Shown one piece after another: positions 1 through 13,997 of a stretch of DNA of 64,000 nucleotides. Under the pieces are notes generated by a model. The model was not told where the DNA came from, did no database searches, and was given only the letters and a program-made list of their open reading frames with translations. Position 1 is the first letter of the stretch; each line of letters begins with the position of its first letter. The stretch spans positions 62,001-126,000 of the forward strand of contig NZ_JALHRX010000005.1 in NCBI RefSeq assembly GCF_023952475.1, in the 5' to 3' direction. The position numbers and the translations under genes were made by a program. The stretch comes from Cupriavidus sp. WGlv3 (GTDB taxonomy: Bacteria; Pseudomonadota; Gammaproteobacteria; Burkholderiales; Burkholderiaceae).

Positions 1-39
1 CTCTACGCCGACCCCGCTTTCCTCGACGCTTTGAAGTAA
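1..39 (+). CDS. C-terminal end of an unidentified protein (partial)
   Basis: The first 39 bases read in frame as LYADPAFLDALK followed by a TAA stop, and a gene with a good ribosome binding site starts 32 bases later. Only twelve residues are visible, so the protein cannot be identified. It would be the upstream neighbour of the lipoprotein gene, perhaps in one transcript. Confidence 0.5.
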   Translation, partial: LYADPAFLDALK

Positions 40-71
40 CGCCCATCACGACGCAAAAAAGGAGAAACACG

Positions 72-707
72 ATGCGTGCCTGGTTCACGATCGCCAGCCG
101 CTGCGCGGCTGTTGCCGCGCTGATCGCGCTGACTGGCTGTGCCCACCCGATTCAGATTGCGACCGACAAGTCCGCGCCCGCCGCACCTGCGCAGAAAAAG
201 GTCGACAAGAACATCGGCTTCGTTATCCCGGACCCGCTACTGACCAAGGAAGTCATCACGCCCGGCGGCGGTGGCGACAAGGTCAGCTACCTGCCGTACC
301 GCGACCTCGAGGTGCCGCTCTACAGCACCTTGTCCAACGTGTTCGCCAACGCTACCAAGCTCAAGGCGCCGGACGACCGCGCGGCAATCGACAAAGCGCA
401 GCTCGCCTATATCCTGACGCCCGAGATCTCGACCGATTCGTCGTCGGACAGCGCCTTCACCTGGCCACCGACCCGCTTCACGGTCAACCTTACCTGCACC
501 GTGACGGATCTCAGCGGCAAGGTCGTGTTCAAGAAAGTCGTCTCGGGCCAGGGCAACGCGGAGTTCTCGGAATTCAAGAGCAACTTCGCGCTGTCGGCCC
601 AGCGCGCCAGCGAGAATATGCTGAGCAATCTGCAAAAGGCGCTCAGCGAAGCCCCCGAGTTCAGCTCGGCTCCGCAGCCGTCGGCAGCGGTCGCCACGGC
701 ACGCTGA
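72..707 (+). CDS. Putative outer-membrane or periplasmic lipoprotein of unknown function
   Basis: A 211-residue protein with a classic lipoprotein signal: charged start, hydrophobic stretch and lipobox LTGC, placing the lipidated cysteine at residue 23. An AAGGAG ribosome binding site lies just before the ATG. The mature part is hydrophilic, with an Ala/Pro-rich linker just after the cysteine and an Ala/Pro/Ser-rich tail. Residues about 115-180 look like a folded beta-rich domain. I do not recognise the family, so only the location (lipid-anchored, outside the inner membrane) is inferred. It converges on guaA. Confidence 0.8.
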   Translation: MRAWFTIASRCAAVAALIALTGCAHPIQIATDKSAPAAPAQKKVDKNIGFVIPDPLLTKEVITPGGGGDKVSYLPYRDLEVPLYSTLSNVFANATKLKAPDDRAAIDKAQLAYILTPEISTDSSSDSAFTWPPTRFTVNLTCTVTDLSGKVVFKKVVSGQGNAEFSEFKSNFALSAQRASENMLSNLQKALSEAPEFSSAPQPSAAVATAR

Positions 708-735
708 GGTCTCGCGCGGCTCCGCTGCGCGAAGC

Positions 736-761
736 AAAAAAAGGGCGCCTTGCAGGCGCCC
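736..761 (-). terminator. Rho-independent terminator downstream of guaA
   Basis: The arms GGGCGCCT and AGGCGCCC (743-761) form a strong stem with a three-base loop. On the minus strand this is followed by seven T (the A run at 736-742), as expected for the end of the guaA transcript. It lies between the convergent lipoprotein gene and guaA. Confidence 0.85.
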
Positions 762-788
762 CGAGCATTCATTTAACGACCTGGCGGG

Positions 789-2382
<1,594 letters not shown>

Positions 2383-2408
<26 letters not shown>

Positions 2409-2994
2409 GATGGGCCGATGGCGTGTCTTCCGGGATGGGCTCGGTCACGACTTCCGTGCCGGGGCCATAGCCCGGCGGCGGCGTGATGACCGGCTCGCGC
2501 CGGTATTCTGGGGTATTCGTGGGGCGCGCCGCGGGGGCAACGCCGGGTTCCTTCCTGCTTTCCTGTTCCTGCAGCGCGCGTTCCATCTTCCGTTGCTGTT
2601 CGCGCACGCGCACGCGCTTGGCCGCCGGGATCTGCACCACGGCAAAGAACAGCAGCACCACGGCCATGGTCGGCAGCCAGAGCTTGCCGGCGCCTTCCAG
2701 CGGCAGCTCCAGGAACACCATCCAGGCGATGATGAGCACCGCGCTGGCGAGGTTCACGTAGCCTGCGGTGCGCGCCACCGGAACCGTCAGCTGGCCATTG
2801 AAGGCGGCCTGCCACAGCAGCACCGACAGCCCCACCAGCGCCACGCCCAGCAACTGCCCGAACAGCGCCGGCTGCGGCTGCGGCAGCTGCAGCGCCGCGT
2901 ACAGCGTGGTGAACGGGGACATCAGCAGCAGGATGCCCAGCAGCAGGTCCACCAGGGCATCGAAAAACAGCACGGCTCGCAGCAACACCTTCAT
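2383..2994 (-). CDS. Small integral membrane protein between guaB and guaA
   Basis: A 203-residue protein of unknown function. Residues about 1-130 form four hydrophobic segments (around 5-30, 45-65, 75-97 and 105-122) with short polar links. The last 80 residues are hydrophilic, rich in Arg, Glu and Pro, and probably cytoplasmic. No enzymatic motif is visible. Its last 26 bases overlap the guaA start in another frame and guaB lies 178 bases upstream, so it is probably transcribed with both purine genes. Whether it has a role in nucleotide metabolism is unknown. Confidence 0.8.
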
Positions 2995-3172
2995 TGGCGC
3001 TCCTCGTCTTGGCCCCGGCCGGTGGTGCGGCGGGCATCAGGACAACGCCTGCATGGCGCGCGGCCAGGTTCGGATGGGATGGCGGGTCGGGCGCGGGCAC
3101 GCACCGGCGCGCCCTCGCCCCGATGCCGGCGGCCGCGCACCGCCTGCAGGGACGGTGCGCGGCCGCGTGGCA

Positions 3173-4668
<1,496 letters not shown>

Positions 4669-4720
4669 CAGGAATGCGCGATTTGCTGATGCCCGGCAAC
4701 GGCCTTTCCCAGGTGCCGTC

Positions 4721-4729
4721 TGCTATGCT
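4721..4729 (+). promoter_or_regulatory. Possible extended -10 for the DMT transporter gene
   Basis: TGC followed by TATGCT forms an extended -10 motif 30 bases before the ATG at 4760, facing away from the guaB -10. The -35 region is weak. Confidence 0.35.
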
Positions 4730-4759
4730 CGTTGTCTTTTTACTCGGGCACGGCGAAGT

Positions 4760-5719
4760 ATGGGAATCGGCGTATTGTGCGGGCTGCTGGCTGGCGCGTT
4801 CTGGGGCATGGTCTTCATCGCCCCCAAGCTGCTGCCCGCGTTTTCGCCGTGGGAACTGGCCATTGGCCGCTACCTGGCCTACGGGCTGGTGGCCTTCGTG
4901 GCCGCGCTGCCGCTGCTGCGGCGCATCGCGCGCAAGCTGACCCGCGCCGACTGCGTGGCGCTGCTGCGCCAGGCCTTTACCGGCAACCTCCTTTACTACG
5001 TGCTGCTGGCCTTCGGCGTGCAACTGGCCGGGGTCGGCCCGACCTCGCTGATCATCGGCATCCTGCCGATCTCGGTCACCATCATGGGCCGGCGCGACCA
5101 CGGCGCGGTGCCGCTGGCGCGGCTGCTGTGGCCGCTGCTGGTGGTGGCCGCGGGCATTGCCTGCATCAACATCGACCTGTTCGGCGGCGGACAGGGCGCC
5201 CATGCGGCGACGGCCGGCGCCGTGGCGCGGCCGGTGTGGCAGAAGCTGGCCGGGGTCGGCTGCGCTGCCGGCGCGCTGGTCTGCTGGACCCTCTACGCGG
5301 TCGACAACGCGCGCTACCTGCAGCGCAACCCGCATTACAGCGGCAATGAATGGTCGGCGCTGTACGGGCTGTCGACCGGCGCGGTGTCCGCAGTGCTGGC
5401 GCTGGCCGGCTGGATCATCGCCGGCGACAGCCTGAGCGCCGCCGACAGCGGCCGCGACTGGCAGTGGTTCTGGATGGTCAACGCCGCGGTGGCGCTGGGC
5501 GCTTCGCTGATCGGCAACAACCTGTGGAATATCGCCAGCCGGCGCCTGCCGCTGACGCTGTCGGGCCAGATGATCGTGTTCGAAACGCTGTTTGCGCTGG
5601 CCTATGGCTTTGTCTTCGACCAGCGCTGGCCACGCCCGCTGGAAATCGCCGCGATCGTGTTGCTGATGATCGGCGTGGCCTGGTCGGTGCGCTTGCACGC
5701 CACCGACAAGTCTGCGTAG
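4760..5719 (+). CDS. DMT-superfamily (EamA) transporter
   Basis: A 319-residue inner-membrane protein with about ten hydrophobic segments in two similar halves, as in the drug/metabolite transporter superfamily. The substrate cannot be read from the sequence; members export amino acids, metabolites or drugs. The ATG at 4760 was chosen because it starts directly at the first membrane segment (IGVLCGLLAGAFWGM) and follows the divergent guaB promoter region. The frame stays open far upstream, but that part is the antisense shadow of guaB. The last segment ends close to the C-terminus. Confidence 0.88.
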   Translation: MGIGVLCGLLAGAFWGMVFIAPKLLPAFSPWELAIGRYLAYGLVAFVAALPLLRRIARKLTRADCVALLRQAFTGNLLYYVLLAFGVQLAGVGPTSLIIGILPISVTIMGRRDHGAVPLARLLWPLLVVAAGIACINIDLFGGGQGAHAATAGAVARPVWQKLAGVGCAAGALVCWTLYAVDNARYLQRNPHYSGNEWSALYGLSTGAVSAVLALAGWIIAGDSLSAADSGRDWQWFWMVNAAVALGASLIGNNLWNIASRRLPLTLSGQMIVFETLFALAYGFVFDQRWPRPLEIAAIVLLMIGVAWSVRLHATDKSA

Positions 5720-5906
5720 ACTAGCGAACCATGGCGCGGGGGTCACACGCGCCGCATAAAAATACCAGGCATTTACCAGGGTCAGACCGGCGCTACGCAT
5801 TGCCTTGCAGGCGAGCGCCCGCGATCTCCGCGGTGTCCTGCCGCGGTCCTCGCCACGCATGCAGCCGGCGGCCCATGCTTACAGAGCCACTTTGAGACGT
5901 CCCGCC

Positions 5907-6428
5907 ATGCAACGATCGTCCGCGCCGTGCCTGCTTGCCGCTGCCCTTGCCGCCGCTCTGGCGTCGCCCGCGCCGGCCCTCGCCTACTGGCAATGGCGCG
6001 ATGCCAACGGCCACATGGTCTACAGCGACGTGCCGCCATCCACAGCCGCGGCCAGGGTTCTGCGCGCCCCTGGGCGGCATGCCGGCGATTTCCTGCCGGT
6101 CCATGCGGCCCAGGCAGGCGACGCCGCCATAGCCGCACCGGCTCCCGCCAAGGCCTCGACCAAGCCCGCCGCGCCCACGCCCGAAGAAGCGTTCCAGAAG
6201 CGCCGCGAAGCCAGCCTCAAGGCCGCCGCCGAAGACACTCGCAAGGAAACCGAGGCGGCCGAGCGTGCCGTGCGCTGCGCGCAGCTGCGCAACTACGCCA
6301 CCGGACTGCAACAGGGCATGCGCGCCGCGGTCGCCGGCCCCGATGGTTCGCTGCAACACCTGAACAGCGAACAGCGCCAGGCGGAAATTCTCAAGACCAG
6401 CGCCAACCTGGAAAAGCACTGCAACTGA
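5907..6428 (+). CDS. DUF4124-domain secreted protein
   Basis: A 173-residue protein with a Sec signal peptide (cleavage probably after PALA, about residue 26). It continues with the short aromatic motif YWQWRDANGHMVYSD typical of DUF4124, then a Pro/Ala linker and an Ala/Glu/Lys-rich, probably helical, C-terminal half ending in HCN. DUF4124 proteins are common in beta- and gammaproteobacteria but have no firm function. The start was placed at the ATG that gives a clean signal peptide. A strong hairpin terminator follows the stop. Confidence 0.8.
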   Translation: MQRSSAPCLLAAALAAALASPAPALAYWQWRDANGHMVYSDVPPSTAAARVLRAPGRHAGDFLPVHAAQAGDAAIAAPAPAKASTKPAAPTPEEAFQKRREASLKAAAEDTRKETEAAERAVRCAQLRNYATGLQQGMRAAVAGPDGSLQHLNSEQRQAEILKTSANLEKHCN

Positions 6429-6436
6429 AGCAACGA

Positions 6437-6467
6437 AAACGGGGCCGCCCGGGCCCCGTTTGCTTTT
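6437..6467 (+). terminator. Terminator after the DUF4124 gene
   Basis: The arms AAACGGGGCC (6437-6446) and GGCCCCGTTT (6452-6461) pair perfectly around a five-base loop and are followed by TGCTTTT. It lies between converging genes and may also serve rnfH on the other strand. Confidence 0.8.
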
Positions 6468-6482
6468 GCGGCGAGACGCGGC

Positions 6483-6830
6483 TCAACTATTGCCGCGCAA
6501 CCATTTCTGGCCCTCGCGCGTGCCGCCGGCGCGCTGCTTCTGCACCCGCTTGCGGCGCGCCTGCTTCGGATCCGCCGTCAACGGCCGGTAGACCTCGATG
6601 CGATCGCCGTCGCGCACCACCGTCTCCGGGGTCTTGAGCTTGCCGAAAATGCCCACGCGCATGGTAGCCGGATCGACCTCCGGGCATGCCTGCTGCAGCC
6701 CGGAGCCGACGATCGCCGCGGCAATGGTGGTGCCGGCGGGCACGTCGATGTCCTGCAGGAACACGGCATCCGGACGCGCGTAGCAGACCGAGATATGCAC
6801 CGTGCCGGCGCTGCGTTCAGCTGGTGCCAT
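6483..6830 (-). CDS. RnfH family protein (ubiquitin-like fold)
   Basis: A 115-residue protein of the UPF0125/RnfH family. It has a beta-grasp core with the hallmark GIFGKL segment and the IEVYRPL strand, followed by an Arg/Lys-rich tail. The exact role is unknown; in E. coli the homologue (RatB) is encoded beside ratA and smpB, as here. The ATG at 6830 overlaps the end of ratA by 14 bases, indicating translational coupling. An in-frame start 36 bases further up is possible but lies deep inside ratA. Confidence 0.85.
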   Translation of the reverse strand: MAPAERSAGTVHISVCYARPDAVFLQDIDVPAGTTIAAAIVGSGLQQACPEVDPATMRVGIFGKLKTPETVVRDGDRIEVYRPLTADPKQARRKRVQKQRAGGTREGQKWLRGNS

Positions 6831-7254
6831 AGACCACCTCGGCGCGCTTGACGAAGGCATCGACAAAGGTATTGGCGATCATGCTGAAGACCGGGCCGAT
6901 GAGCTTCTCCAGCAGCAGGCTGGAAAACTCGTAGTGCAGGTGGAACTCGATCTTGCACGCGTCTTCGCGCAGCGGCGTGAAACGCCATGAGCCGTTGAAG
7001 GTCTTGAACGGCCCGTCGGCAAAGGTCATGTCGATACGCGTCGGGCGCTCCTGGGTATTGCGCGTATGGAAGAACTGCTGGATGCCCTTGAAGTGGATAT
7101 GGATCTTGGCGTCGAGCTTGGTCTCGGTCTGCTCGAACACCTCCACGCCGCCGCACCATGGCAGGAACTTGGGATAGTCCTCCACGCGGGTGACCAGGTC
7201 GTACATTTGCGCGGCGGAGTAACCGAGCAGGACGGATTTATGGACGTCTGCCAT
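6817..7254 (-). CDS. ratA: RatA/Coq10-type START-domain protein
   Basis: A 145-residue protein of the polyketide-cyclase/START family, with the typical N-terminus in which a short strand is followed by a YDLVTRVEDYPKFLPWC helix-loop. Homologues include mitochondrial Coq10, which binds ubiquinone, and E. coli RatA, which was described as a toxin blocking 70S ribosome formation. Lipid or quinone binding is the safer reading. It is divergent from smpB and overlaps rnfH, a conserved arrangement. The toxin role should not be assumed here. Confidence 0.88.
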   Translation of the reverse strand: MADVHKSVLLGYSAAQMYDLVTRVEDYPKFLPWCGGVEVFEQTETKLDAKIHIHFKGIQQFFHTRNTQERPTRIDMTFADGPFKTFNGSWRFTPLREDACKIEFHLHYEFSSLLLEKLIGPVFSMIANTFVDAFVKRAEVVYGTS

Positions 7255-7328
7255 GTAAGGGGAAATCTGGCTTGCGGCCTTGCCGCGCGCGCTGCGCGGC
7301 AGGCATGCGCCTGTGCCGGGGGCTGGTT

Positions 7329-7337
7329 TGCTAGAAT
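7329..7337 (+). promoter_or_regulatory. Possible extended -10 upstream of smpB
   Basis: TGC-TAGAAT, an extended -10 motif, lies about 97 bases before the smpB ATG in the region divergent from ratA. No clear -35 is visible. Confidence 0.35.
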
Positions 7338-7433
7338 CCCGATTTTAGCCGACCCGCGCGCCCCGCGGCATCCCGCCATGCGGCGCTGCAGCGAACCGGC
7401 CAGCATCCACCCTACCGCACCCTACCCGCACGC

Positions 7434-7886
7434 ATGACCATTGCAGATAACAAGAAGGCCTTCTTCGACTATTTCATCGAGGAACGATACGAGGCCGGGA
7501 TCGTGCTGGAAGGCTGGGAGGTCAAGGCGATCCGCGCCGGGCGGGTGCAGATCAAGGAAGGCTACGTGGTCGTGCGCGACGCCGAGATGTTCCTGATCGG
7601 CGCTCATATCAGCCCGCTGCAAAGCGCCTCCACCCACGTCCAGCCCGATCCGGTGCGCACGCGCAAGCTGCTGCTCAAGGCCGACGAAATCAAGAAGCTG
7701 ATCGGCAAGGTCGAGCAGCGCGGCTACACGCTGGTGCCGCTGAACCTGCATTACACGCGCGGTCGCGTGAAATGCGAGATCGGCCTGGCCAAGGGCAAGA
7801 AGCAGTTCGACAAGCGCGAGACCGAAAAGCAGCGCGACTGGCAGCGCGAGAAGGCCCGCATCATGAAGGGCGACAACAAGGACTGA
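7434..7886 (+). CDS. smpB: SsrA-binding protein, trans-translation
   Basis: Binds tmRNA and carries it to stalled ribosomes, allowing rescue and tagging of the unfinished protein. The 150 residues are the normal length, with the N-terminal [18 protein letters not shown] and [11 protein letters not shown] segments, the central oligonucleotide-binding barrel, and the basic C-terminal tail ([19 protein letters not shown]) that enters the empty mRNA channel. No tmRNA gene is seen in this window. Confidence 0.97.
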   Translation: MTIADNKKAFFDYFIEERYEAGIVLEGWEVKAIRAGRVQIKEGYVVVRDAEMFLIGAHISPLQSASTHVQPDPVRTRKLLLKADEIKKLIGKVEQRGYTLVPLNLHYTRGRVKCEIGLAKGKKQFDKRETEKQRDWQREKARIMKGDNKD

Positions 7887-7936
7887 ACCGCCGCGCCGCG
7901 CGCCCTTCGTTCAGCCCTCCTTCATTCAGCCCCACT

Positions 7937-8869
7937 TCAAGCGGCCTTCTGCTGCCCCTTTACGATCTGCAAGGCCGTGGCGATCATGCTGCTCATGTCG
8001 CCCATATTGCCCGGCACGATCAGCGTATTGCCCTGCTTGGCCAGGTTGCCGAACGCGGTCACGTATTCCTCGGCCACCTTCAGGTTGACCGCGTCCATGC
8101 CACCCTCGGTGCGGATCGCATTGCCGATCTTCTGGATTGCCTGCGCATTGGCCTCGGCCACCGCCAGGATCGCGCTGGCTTCGCCCTGGGCCTTGTTGAT
8201 GGCCGCCTGGCGCTCGCCTTCCGACTTCTGGATCGCCGCTTCGCGCGCGCCGGTGGCCAGGTTGATCTGCTCCTGGCGCTTGCCCTCGGACGCCGCGATC
8301 AGCGCGCGCTTCTCGCGCTCGGCGGTGATCTGCGCCTGCATCGCATGCAGGATCTCCTTGGGCGGGGTCAGGTCCTTGATCTCGTAGCGCAGCACCTTCA
8401 CGCCCCAGTTGGAGGCGGCCTCGTCCAGCGCATTGACCACGCTGTGGTTGATGAACTCGCGCTCCTCGAAGGTCTTGTCCAGCTCCAGCTTGCCGATCAC
8501 CGAGCGCAGCGTGGTCTGCGACAGCTGCGTGATCGCGACCACGAAGTTGCTCGAGCCGTACGACGCCTTCATCGGGTCGGTGACCTGGAAGTACAGCACG
8601 CCGTCGACCTGCAACTGCGTGTTGTCCTTGGTGATGCAGACCTGGCTGGGCACGTCCAGCGGGATTTCCTTGAGCACGTGCTTGTAGGCGACGCGGTCGA
8701 CAAACGGCACCACGATCGACAGCCCCGGCGTCAGGGTCGCGTGATAGCGGCCCAGGCGCTCCAGCACCCAGGCGTGCTGCTGCGGCACGATCTTGATGCC
8801 CTTGGCAATCAGCACGATAACGGCGATAAGGATGATCAGCGGCAGCAAACCAAGCTGAAAAGCGAGCAT
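7937..8869 (-). CDS. SPFH/Band 7 (slipin/stomatin-like) membrane protein
   Basis: A 310-residue protein with one N-terminal membrane segment (about 5-27), followed by the SPFH/Band 7 domain (VPQQHAWVLERLGRYHATLTPG onward) and an Ala/Glu-rich coiled coil at about 200-260. Such proteins form large rings in membrane microdomains and often work with an NfeD partner and membrane proteases. The partner nfeD lies directly upstream on the same strand (108 bases apart), which supports the slipin-NfeD assignment. The ATG at 8869 puts the membrane segment at the N-terminus. Confidence 0.92.
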   Translation of the reverse strand: MLAFQLGLLPLIILIAVIVLIAKGIKIVPQQHAWVLERLGRYHATLTPGLSIVVPFVDRVAYKHVLKEIPLDVPSQVCITKDNTQLQVDGVLYFQVTDPMKASYGSSNFVVAITQLSQTTLRSVIGKLELDKTFEEREFINHSVVNALDEAASNWGVKVLRYEIKDLTPPKEILHAMQAQITAEREKRALIAASEGKRQEQINLATGAREAAIQKSEGERQAAINKAQGEASAILAVAEANAQAIQKIGNAIRTEGGMDAVNLKVAEEYVTAFGNLAKQGNTLIVPGNMGDMSSMIATALQIVKGQQKAA

Positions 8870-8977
8870 GTAACGACCCTCCAGGCAGAACACATCGGTA
8901 CGGCGCCGCCGGTCGGCGGCAGACGGAACACATCGCGGCCGCGGCCGCGATGCGAAAAGGACTCGGAAGACAGGGCT

Positions 8978-9412
8978 TCAGCGGGGCGACACCACCAGCG
9001 TGCTGCCGCGCACCGCGACGATGCGGTAGCGCCCCGGCGCGACGGCGCGATCGGGGGGACAATCGGGCGCCAGCTCGACGGTCCAGTCGGCGCCGCGATA
9101 CGGCACGCGCGCGCGCCGGTTGGCGTCCCACGCGGGCACGTCGAGCTCCTGGCCGATATCGAGATTGACGTTGGGATCGGCCGCGGCATTGCCGCGCCGC
9201 AGCTTGCCCAGGCGGGTGCGGCGCAGCCCGGCGATCAGCACCGCCGCGACCAGCGCCCCGGTCAGGGTCTGCGCTGCGGGCGAGGCGCCGAGCAAGGCCG
9301 CCACCCCGGCGGCAGCCAGGCCCACCGCCACCATCAGCAGATAGAAGGTGCCGGTGTTCAGTTCGACGATCACCAGCAGCACCGCCGCCACGAACCAGAT
9401 GTAGTACGCCAT
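8978..9412 (-). CDS. NfeD-family membrane protein
   Basis: A 144-residue protein with about three or four membrane segments in residues 1-75, and a C-terminal soluble OB-fold domain (about 85-144, DIGQELDVPAWDANRRARV). This is the short NfeD form without the ClpP-like protease domain. It precedes the slipin gene and probably stabilises it or recruits it to membrane domains. A terminator between ppsA and this gene separates the two transcripts. Confidence 0.9.
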   Translation of the reverse strand: MAYYIWFVAAVLLVIVELNTGTFYLLMVAVGLAAAGVAALLGASPAAQTLTGALVAAVLIAGLRRTRLGKLRRGNAAADPNVNLDIGQELDVPAWDANRRARVPYRGADWTVELAPDCPPDRAVAPGRYRIVAVRGSTLVVSPR

Positions 9413-9450
9413 CCAAGCTCCCGTTCGACCACGGATTTCCCGAAAAAGTA

Positions 9451-9487
9451 AAAGCCCCGCAGCGCCATACAGCGTCTGCGGGGCTTT
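9451..9487 (-). terminator. Terminator downstream of ppsA
   Basis: The twelve-base arms AAAGCCCCGCAG (9451-9462) and CTGCGGGGCTTT (9476-9487) pair perfectly. On the minus strand the stem is followed by TACTTTTTC. It lies 78 bases past the ppsA stop and before nfeD. Confidence 0.85.
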
Positions 9488-9564
9488 GCAACACCTGACG
9501 CAGGGCCGGTGCCTCCGCCGGCTACCCGAAGGTGCCGGCAGTCGTTATTGTGACGTCAAATGCC

Positions 9565-11949
<2,385 letters not shown>

Positions 11950-12241
11950 GAGAGCCTCAAAACAAAGTAGAAAACTGGTTGCGCATGCCCGGTATGTTGT
12001 TGATGTTCTGTTCCCGGACGGATCGCTTGGCTAAGCAACCCCGAACTGGCGCTGCGGACCTGGCGCTACGGCTCTCATCGCGTAGCGCGCATTGTCGACA
12101 ATTCCGGGCGCGGTTGTGGCGTAGGCATGTTGCGGAGCCGGCCACCCTATGGAATTGCTTAGCGAAAAGATCGCCGCTATTCTACCGTGCTGCGCCGCAC
12201 TTTTCTGCGGAAGATTCAATCTATTTATTCCCACCCTCCCC
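11950..12241. promoter_or_regulatory. Divergent ppsA-ppsR control region with symmetric repeats
   Basis: This gap must hold the promoters of both genes. It contains two inverted copies (15 of 18 bases alike) of GATC--TT-GCTAAGCAA, at 12021-12038 and, reversed, at 12155-12172. A perfect palindrome ATTGTCGACAAT lies at 12091-12102, exactly midway between them and at the midpoint of the gap. A further 8-bp stem (GCGCTACG/CGTAGCGC, 12063-12088) is present. No clear sigma-70 promoter was found. The symmetry suggests an operator array, but this is inference. Confidence 0.45.
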
Positions 12242-13159
12242 ATGTCCCAGCCAGAAGCGCCCGGAACGGCGACACCCGGGTCCCAGCCTGGAACGCACAC
12301 TGAAACCCCTGCGGCGCCCACGCCTCAGGCGGCCGAGCGCCCTGCGGTGCGCACCGTGTTTATCGTCTCGGATGGCACCGGCATCACCGCCGAGACCTTC
12401 AGCCATTCCATCCTGGCCCAGTTCGAAATGCGCTTCCGCAAGGTGCGCATGCCCTTCGTCGATACCCCGGAAAAGGCACATATCGCCGTCGGCAAGATCA
12501 ACGAGGCGTTCCACAACGAGGGCGTGCCGCCGATCGTCTTCACCACGCTGGTCAACCAGGAAGCGAACAAGGCGCTGCGCCGTGCCAAGGCGATGATCCT
12601 GGACATGTTCCAGACCTTTATCGAGCCGCTCGAGAAGGAACTGGGCCTGAAGTCCACCCACGCCATCGGCCGCTTCCACCAGAATGCGGACACCGAGGCC
12701 TACAAGAACCGGATCGAGGCGATCAACTTCTCGCTGGCGCATGATGACGGCCAGTCACACAAGAACCTGGAAGAAGCCGATGTGATCCTGGTGGGCGTGT
12801 CGCGCAGCGGCAAGACCCCGACCAGCCTCTACCTGGCGATGCAATACGGGTTGAAGGCGGCCAACTATCCGCTGATTCCCGACGACTTCGAGCGCGGCAG
12901 GCTGCCGTCGGCGCTGTATGCGTTCAAGCCGAAGATCTTCGGCCTGTCGATCGACCCGCAGCGCCTGACCGAGATCCGCAACGAACGCCGCCCCGGCAGC
13001 AAGTACGCCGCGCTGGAAAACTGCCGCTACGAGGTCAACGAAGCCGAGGCGATGATGCGCCGCGAAGGCATCAAGTGGCTGTCGTCAACGCACAAGTCGA
13101 TCGAAGAGATCGCGACCACGATCCTGCAGGAGATCAAGGTCGATCGGGACAACTACTGA
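12242..13159 (+). CDS. ppsR: PEP synthase regulatory protein (bifunctional kinase/pyrophosphorylase)
   Basis: A DUF299-family protein of 305 residues. In E. coli the homologue inactivates PpsA by ADP-dependent phosphorylation of a threonine next to the catalytic histidine, and reactivates it by phosphate-dependent dephosphorylation. The N-terminal [14 protein letters not shown] motif and the P-loop GVSRSGKT (about 185-192) are present. About 35 residues rich in Pro, Thr and Ala precede the domain. The ATG at 12242 is preferred; an earlier in-frame ATG at 12149 would add 31 unrelated residues. Divergent from its target ppsA. Confidence 0.96.
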   Translation: MSQPEAPGTATPGSQPGTHTETPAAPTPQAAERPAVRTVFIVSDGTGITAETFSHSILAQFEMRFRKVRMPFVDTPEKAHIAVGKINEAFHNEGVPPIVFTTLVNQEANKALRRAKAMILDMFQTFIEPLEKELGLKSTHAIGRFHQNADTEAYKNRIEAINFSLAHDDGQSHKNLEEADVILVGVSRSGKTPTSLYLAMQYGLKAANYPLIPDDFERGRLPSALYAFKPKIFGLSIDPQRLTEIRNERRPGSKYAALENCRYEVNEAEAMMRREGIKWLSSTHKSIEEIATTILQEIKVDRDNY

Positions 13160-13165
13160 AGCAAG

Positions 13166-13196
13166 AAAAAAAGCGGCCGCCGGGCCGCTTTTTTTT
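13166..13196. terminator. Bidirectional terminator between ppsR and the methyltransferase gene
   Basis: A run of seven A and GCGGCC (13166-13178) pairs with GGCCGC and a T run (13183-13196) around a four-base loop. The T tracts on both strands fit two convergent genes. Confidence 0.9.
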
Positions 13197-13214
13197 GGGG
13201 CCACGCCGGCGCGC

Positions 13215-13997
13215 TCAGCCGGCGCGACGCTGGCGCACCGCCTCGAACAGGCAGATCGCCGTCGCCGCGGCCACGTTCAGCGACTCCATCCCGCCCGGTT
13301 GCGGAATGCCTACCTTGCGGGTCACATGCGCTATCCAGCCCTCGCTGACCCCTGCCCCTTCGTTGCCCACCACCCACGCCACCGGTGCGCGCAGGTCGGT
13401 ATCGAACACCGCGGCCTCGGCGTGCGACGAGGTCGCCAGCAGCGGGATCGCCAACCGCGGCGCCAGGGACTCGAGCGTGCAATGCTCGACGATATTCAGG
13501 TGGAAGTTCGCGCCCATGCCGGCGCGCAGGGTCTTGACCGACCACGCGAAGGCGCAGCCGGTGGCGAGGAAGGCATCGCGGATACCCGCCGCGGCCGCGC
13601 TGCGCAGGATCGAGCCGACATTGCCCGCGTCCTGCACCCCGTCCAGGATGATGCAGTCCTGCTCGATGCGCGCCGGCAGGTGGCCCGCCGGGGTCTCGAT
13701 CACCAGCATCAGGTCGATGCCGTTGACCACGCCGCTGATCTGCGTGAACAGCGCATCGGCCAGCACCACCACGCGCTCGCTGTCCACCTGGGCCAGCAGC
13801 GGCGCCACTTCGGCGTGGTCGTAGTGGCGCTCCGACACCAGGCAGGTCACGGGCTGCCCACGCGCGGCCACGTAGGCCTGCGCCAGGTGCACGCCGTCGA
13901 GCAGCGACTGGCCGGCCTTGCGGCGCTGGTGCGTGGAACCGGCAAGCGCCTTCAGGTGCTTGAACAGCGCGTTGTCGCGCGAGGTAACGTGCTTCAC
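13215..13997 (-). CDS. SpoU/TrmH-family RNA 2'-O-methyltransferase
   Basis: A 260-residue protein with an N-terminal substrate-binding domain (about 1-95) and a SPOUT (trefoil-knot) methyltransferase domain. The SpoU motifs are visible: [18 protein letters not shown] (motif 1), [13 protein letters not shown] (motif 2), [18 protein letters not shown] (motif 3). It probably methylates a ribose in rRNA or tRNA using S-adenosylmethionine; the exact nucleotide cannot be told. It starts with GTG, and its start overlaps the rnhB stop by four bases, so it is the last gene of the lpx-rnhB series. Confidence 0.92.
   Translation of the reverse strand: MKHVTSRDNALFKHLKALAGSTHQRRKAGQSLLDGVHLAQAYVAARGQPVTCLVSERHYDHAEVAPLLAQVDSERVVVLADALFTQISGVVNGIDLMLVIETPAGHLPARIEQDCIILDGVQDAGNVGSILRSAAAAGIRDAFLATGCAFAWSVKTLRAGMGANFHLNIVEHCTLESLAPRLAIPLLATSSHAEAAVFDTDLRAPVAWVVGNEGAGVSEGWIAHVTRKVGIPQPGGMESLNVAAATAICLFEAVRQRRAG

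Noticed and set aside
6817..7254. ratA-rnfH as a toxin-antitoxin module
   Set aside because: The proteins belong to the Coq10/START and RnfH families found in most proteobacteria with smpB. A toxin-antitoxin function is not supported by the sequence and the toxin claim for RatA is limited to E. coli.
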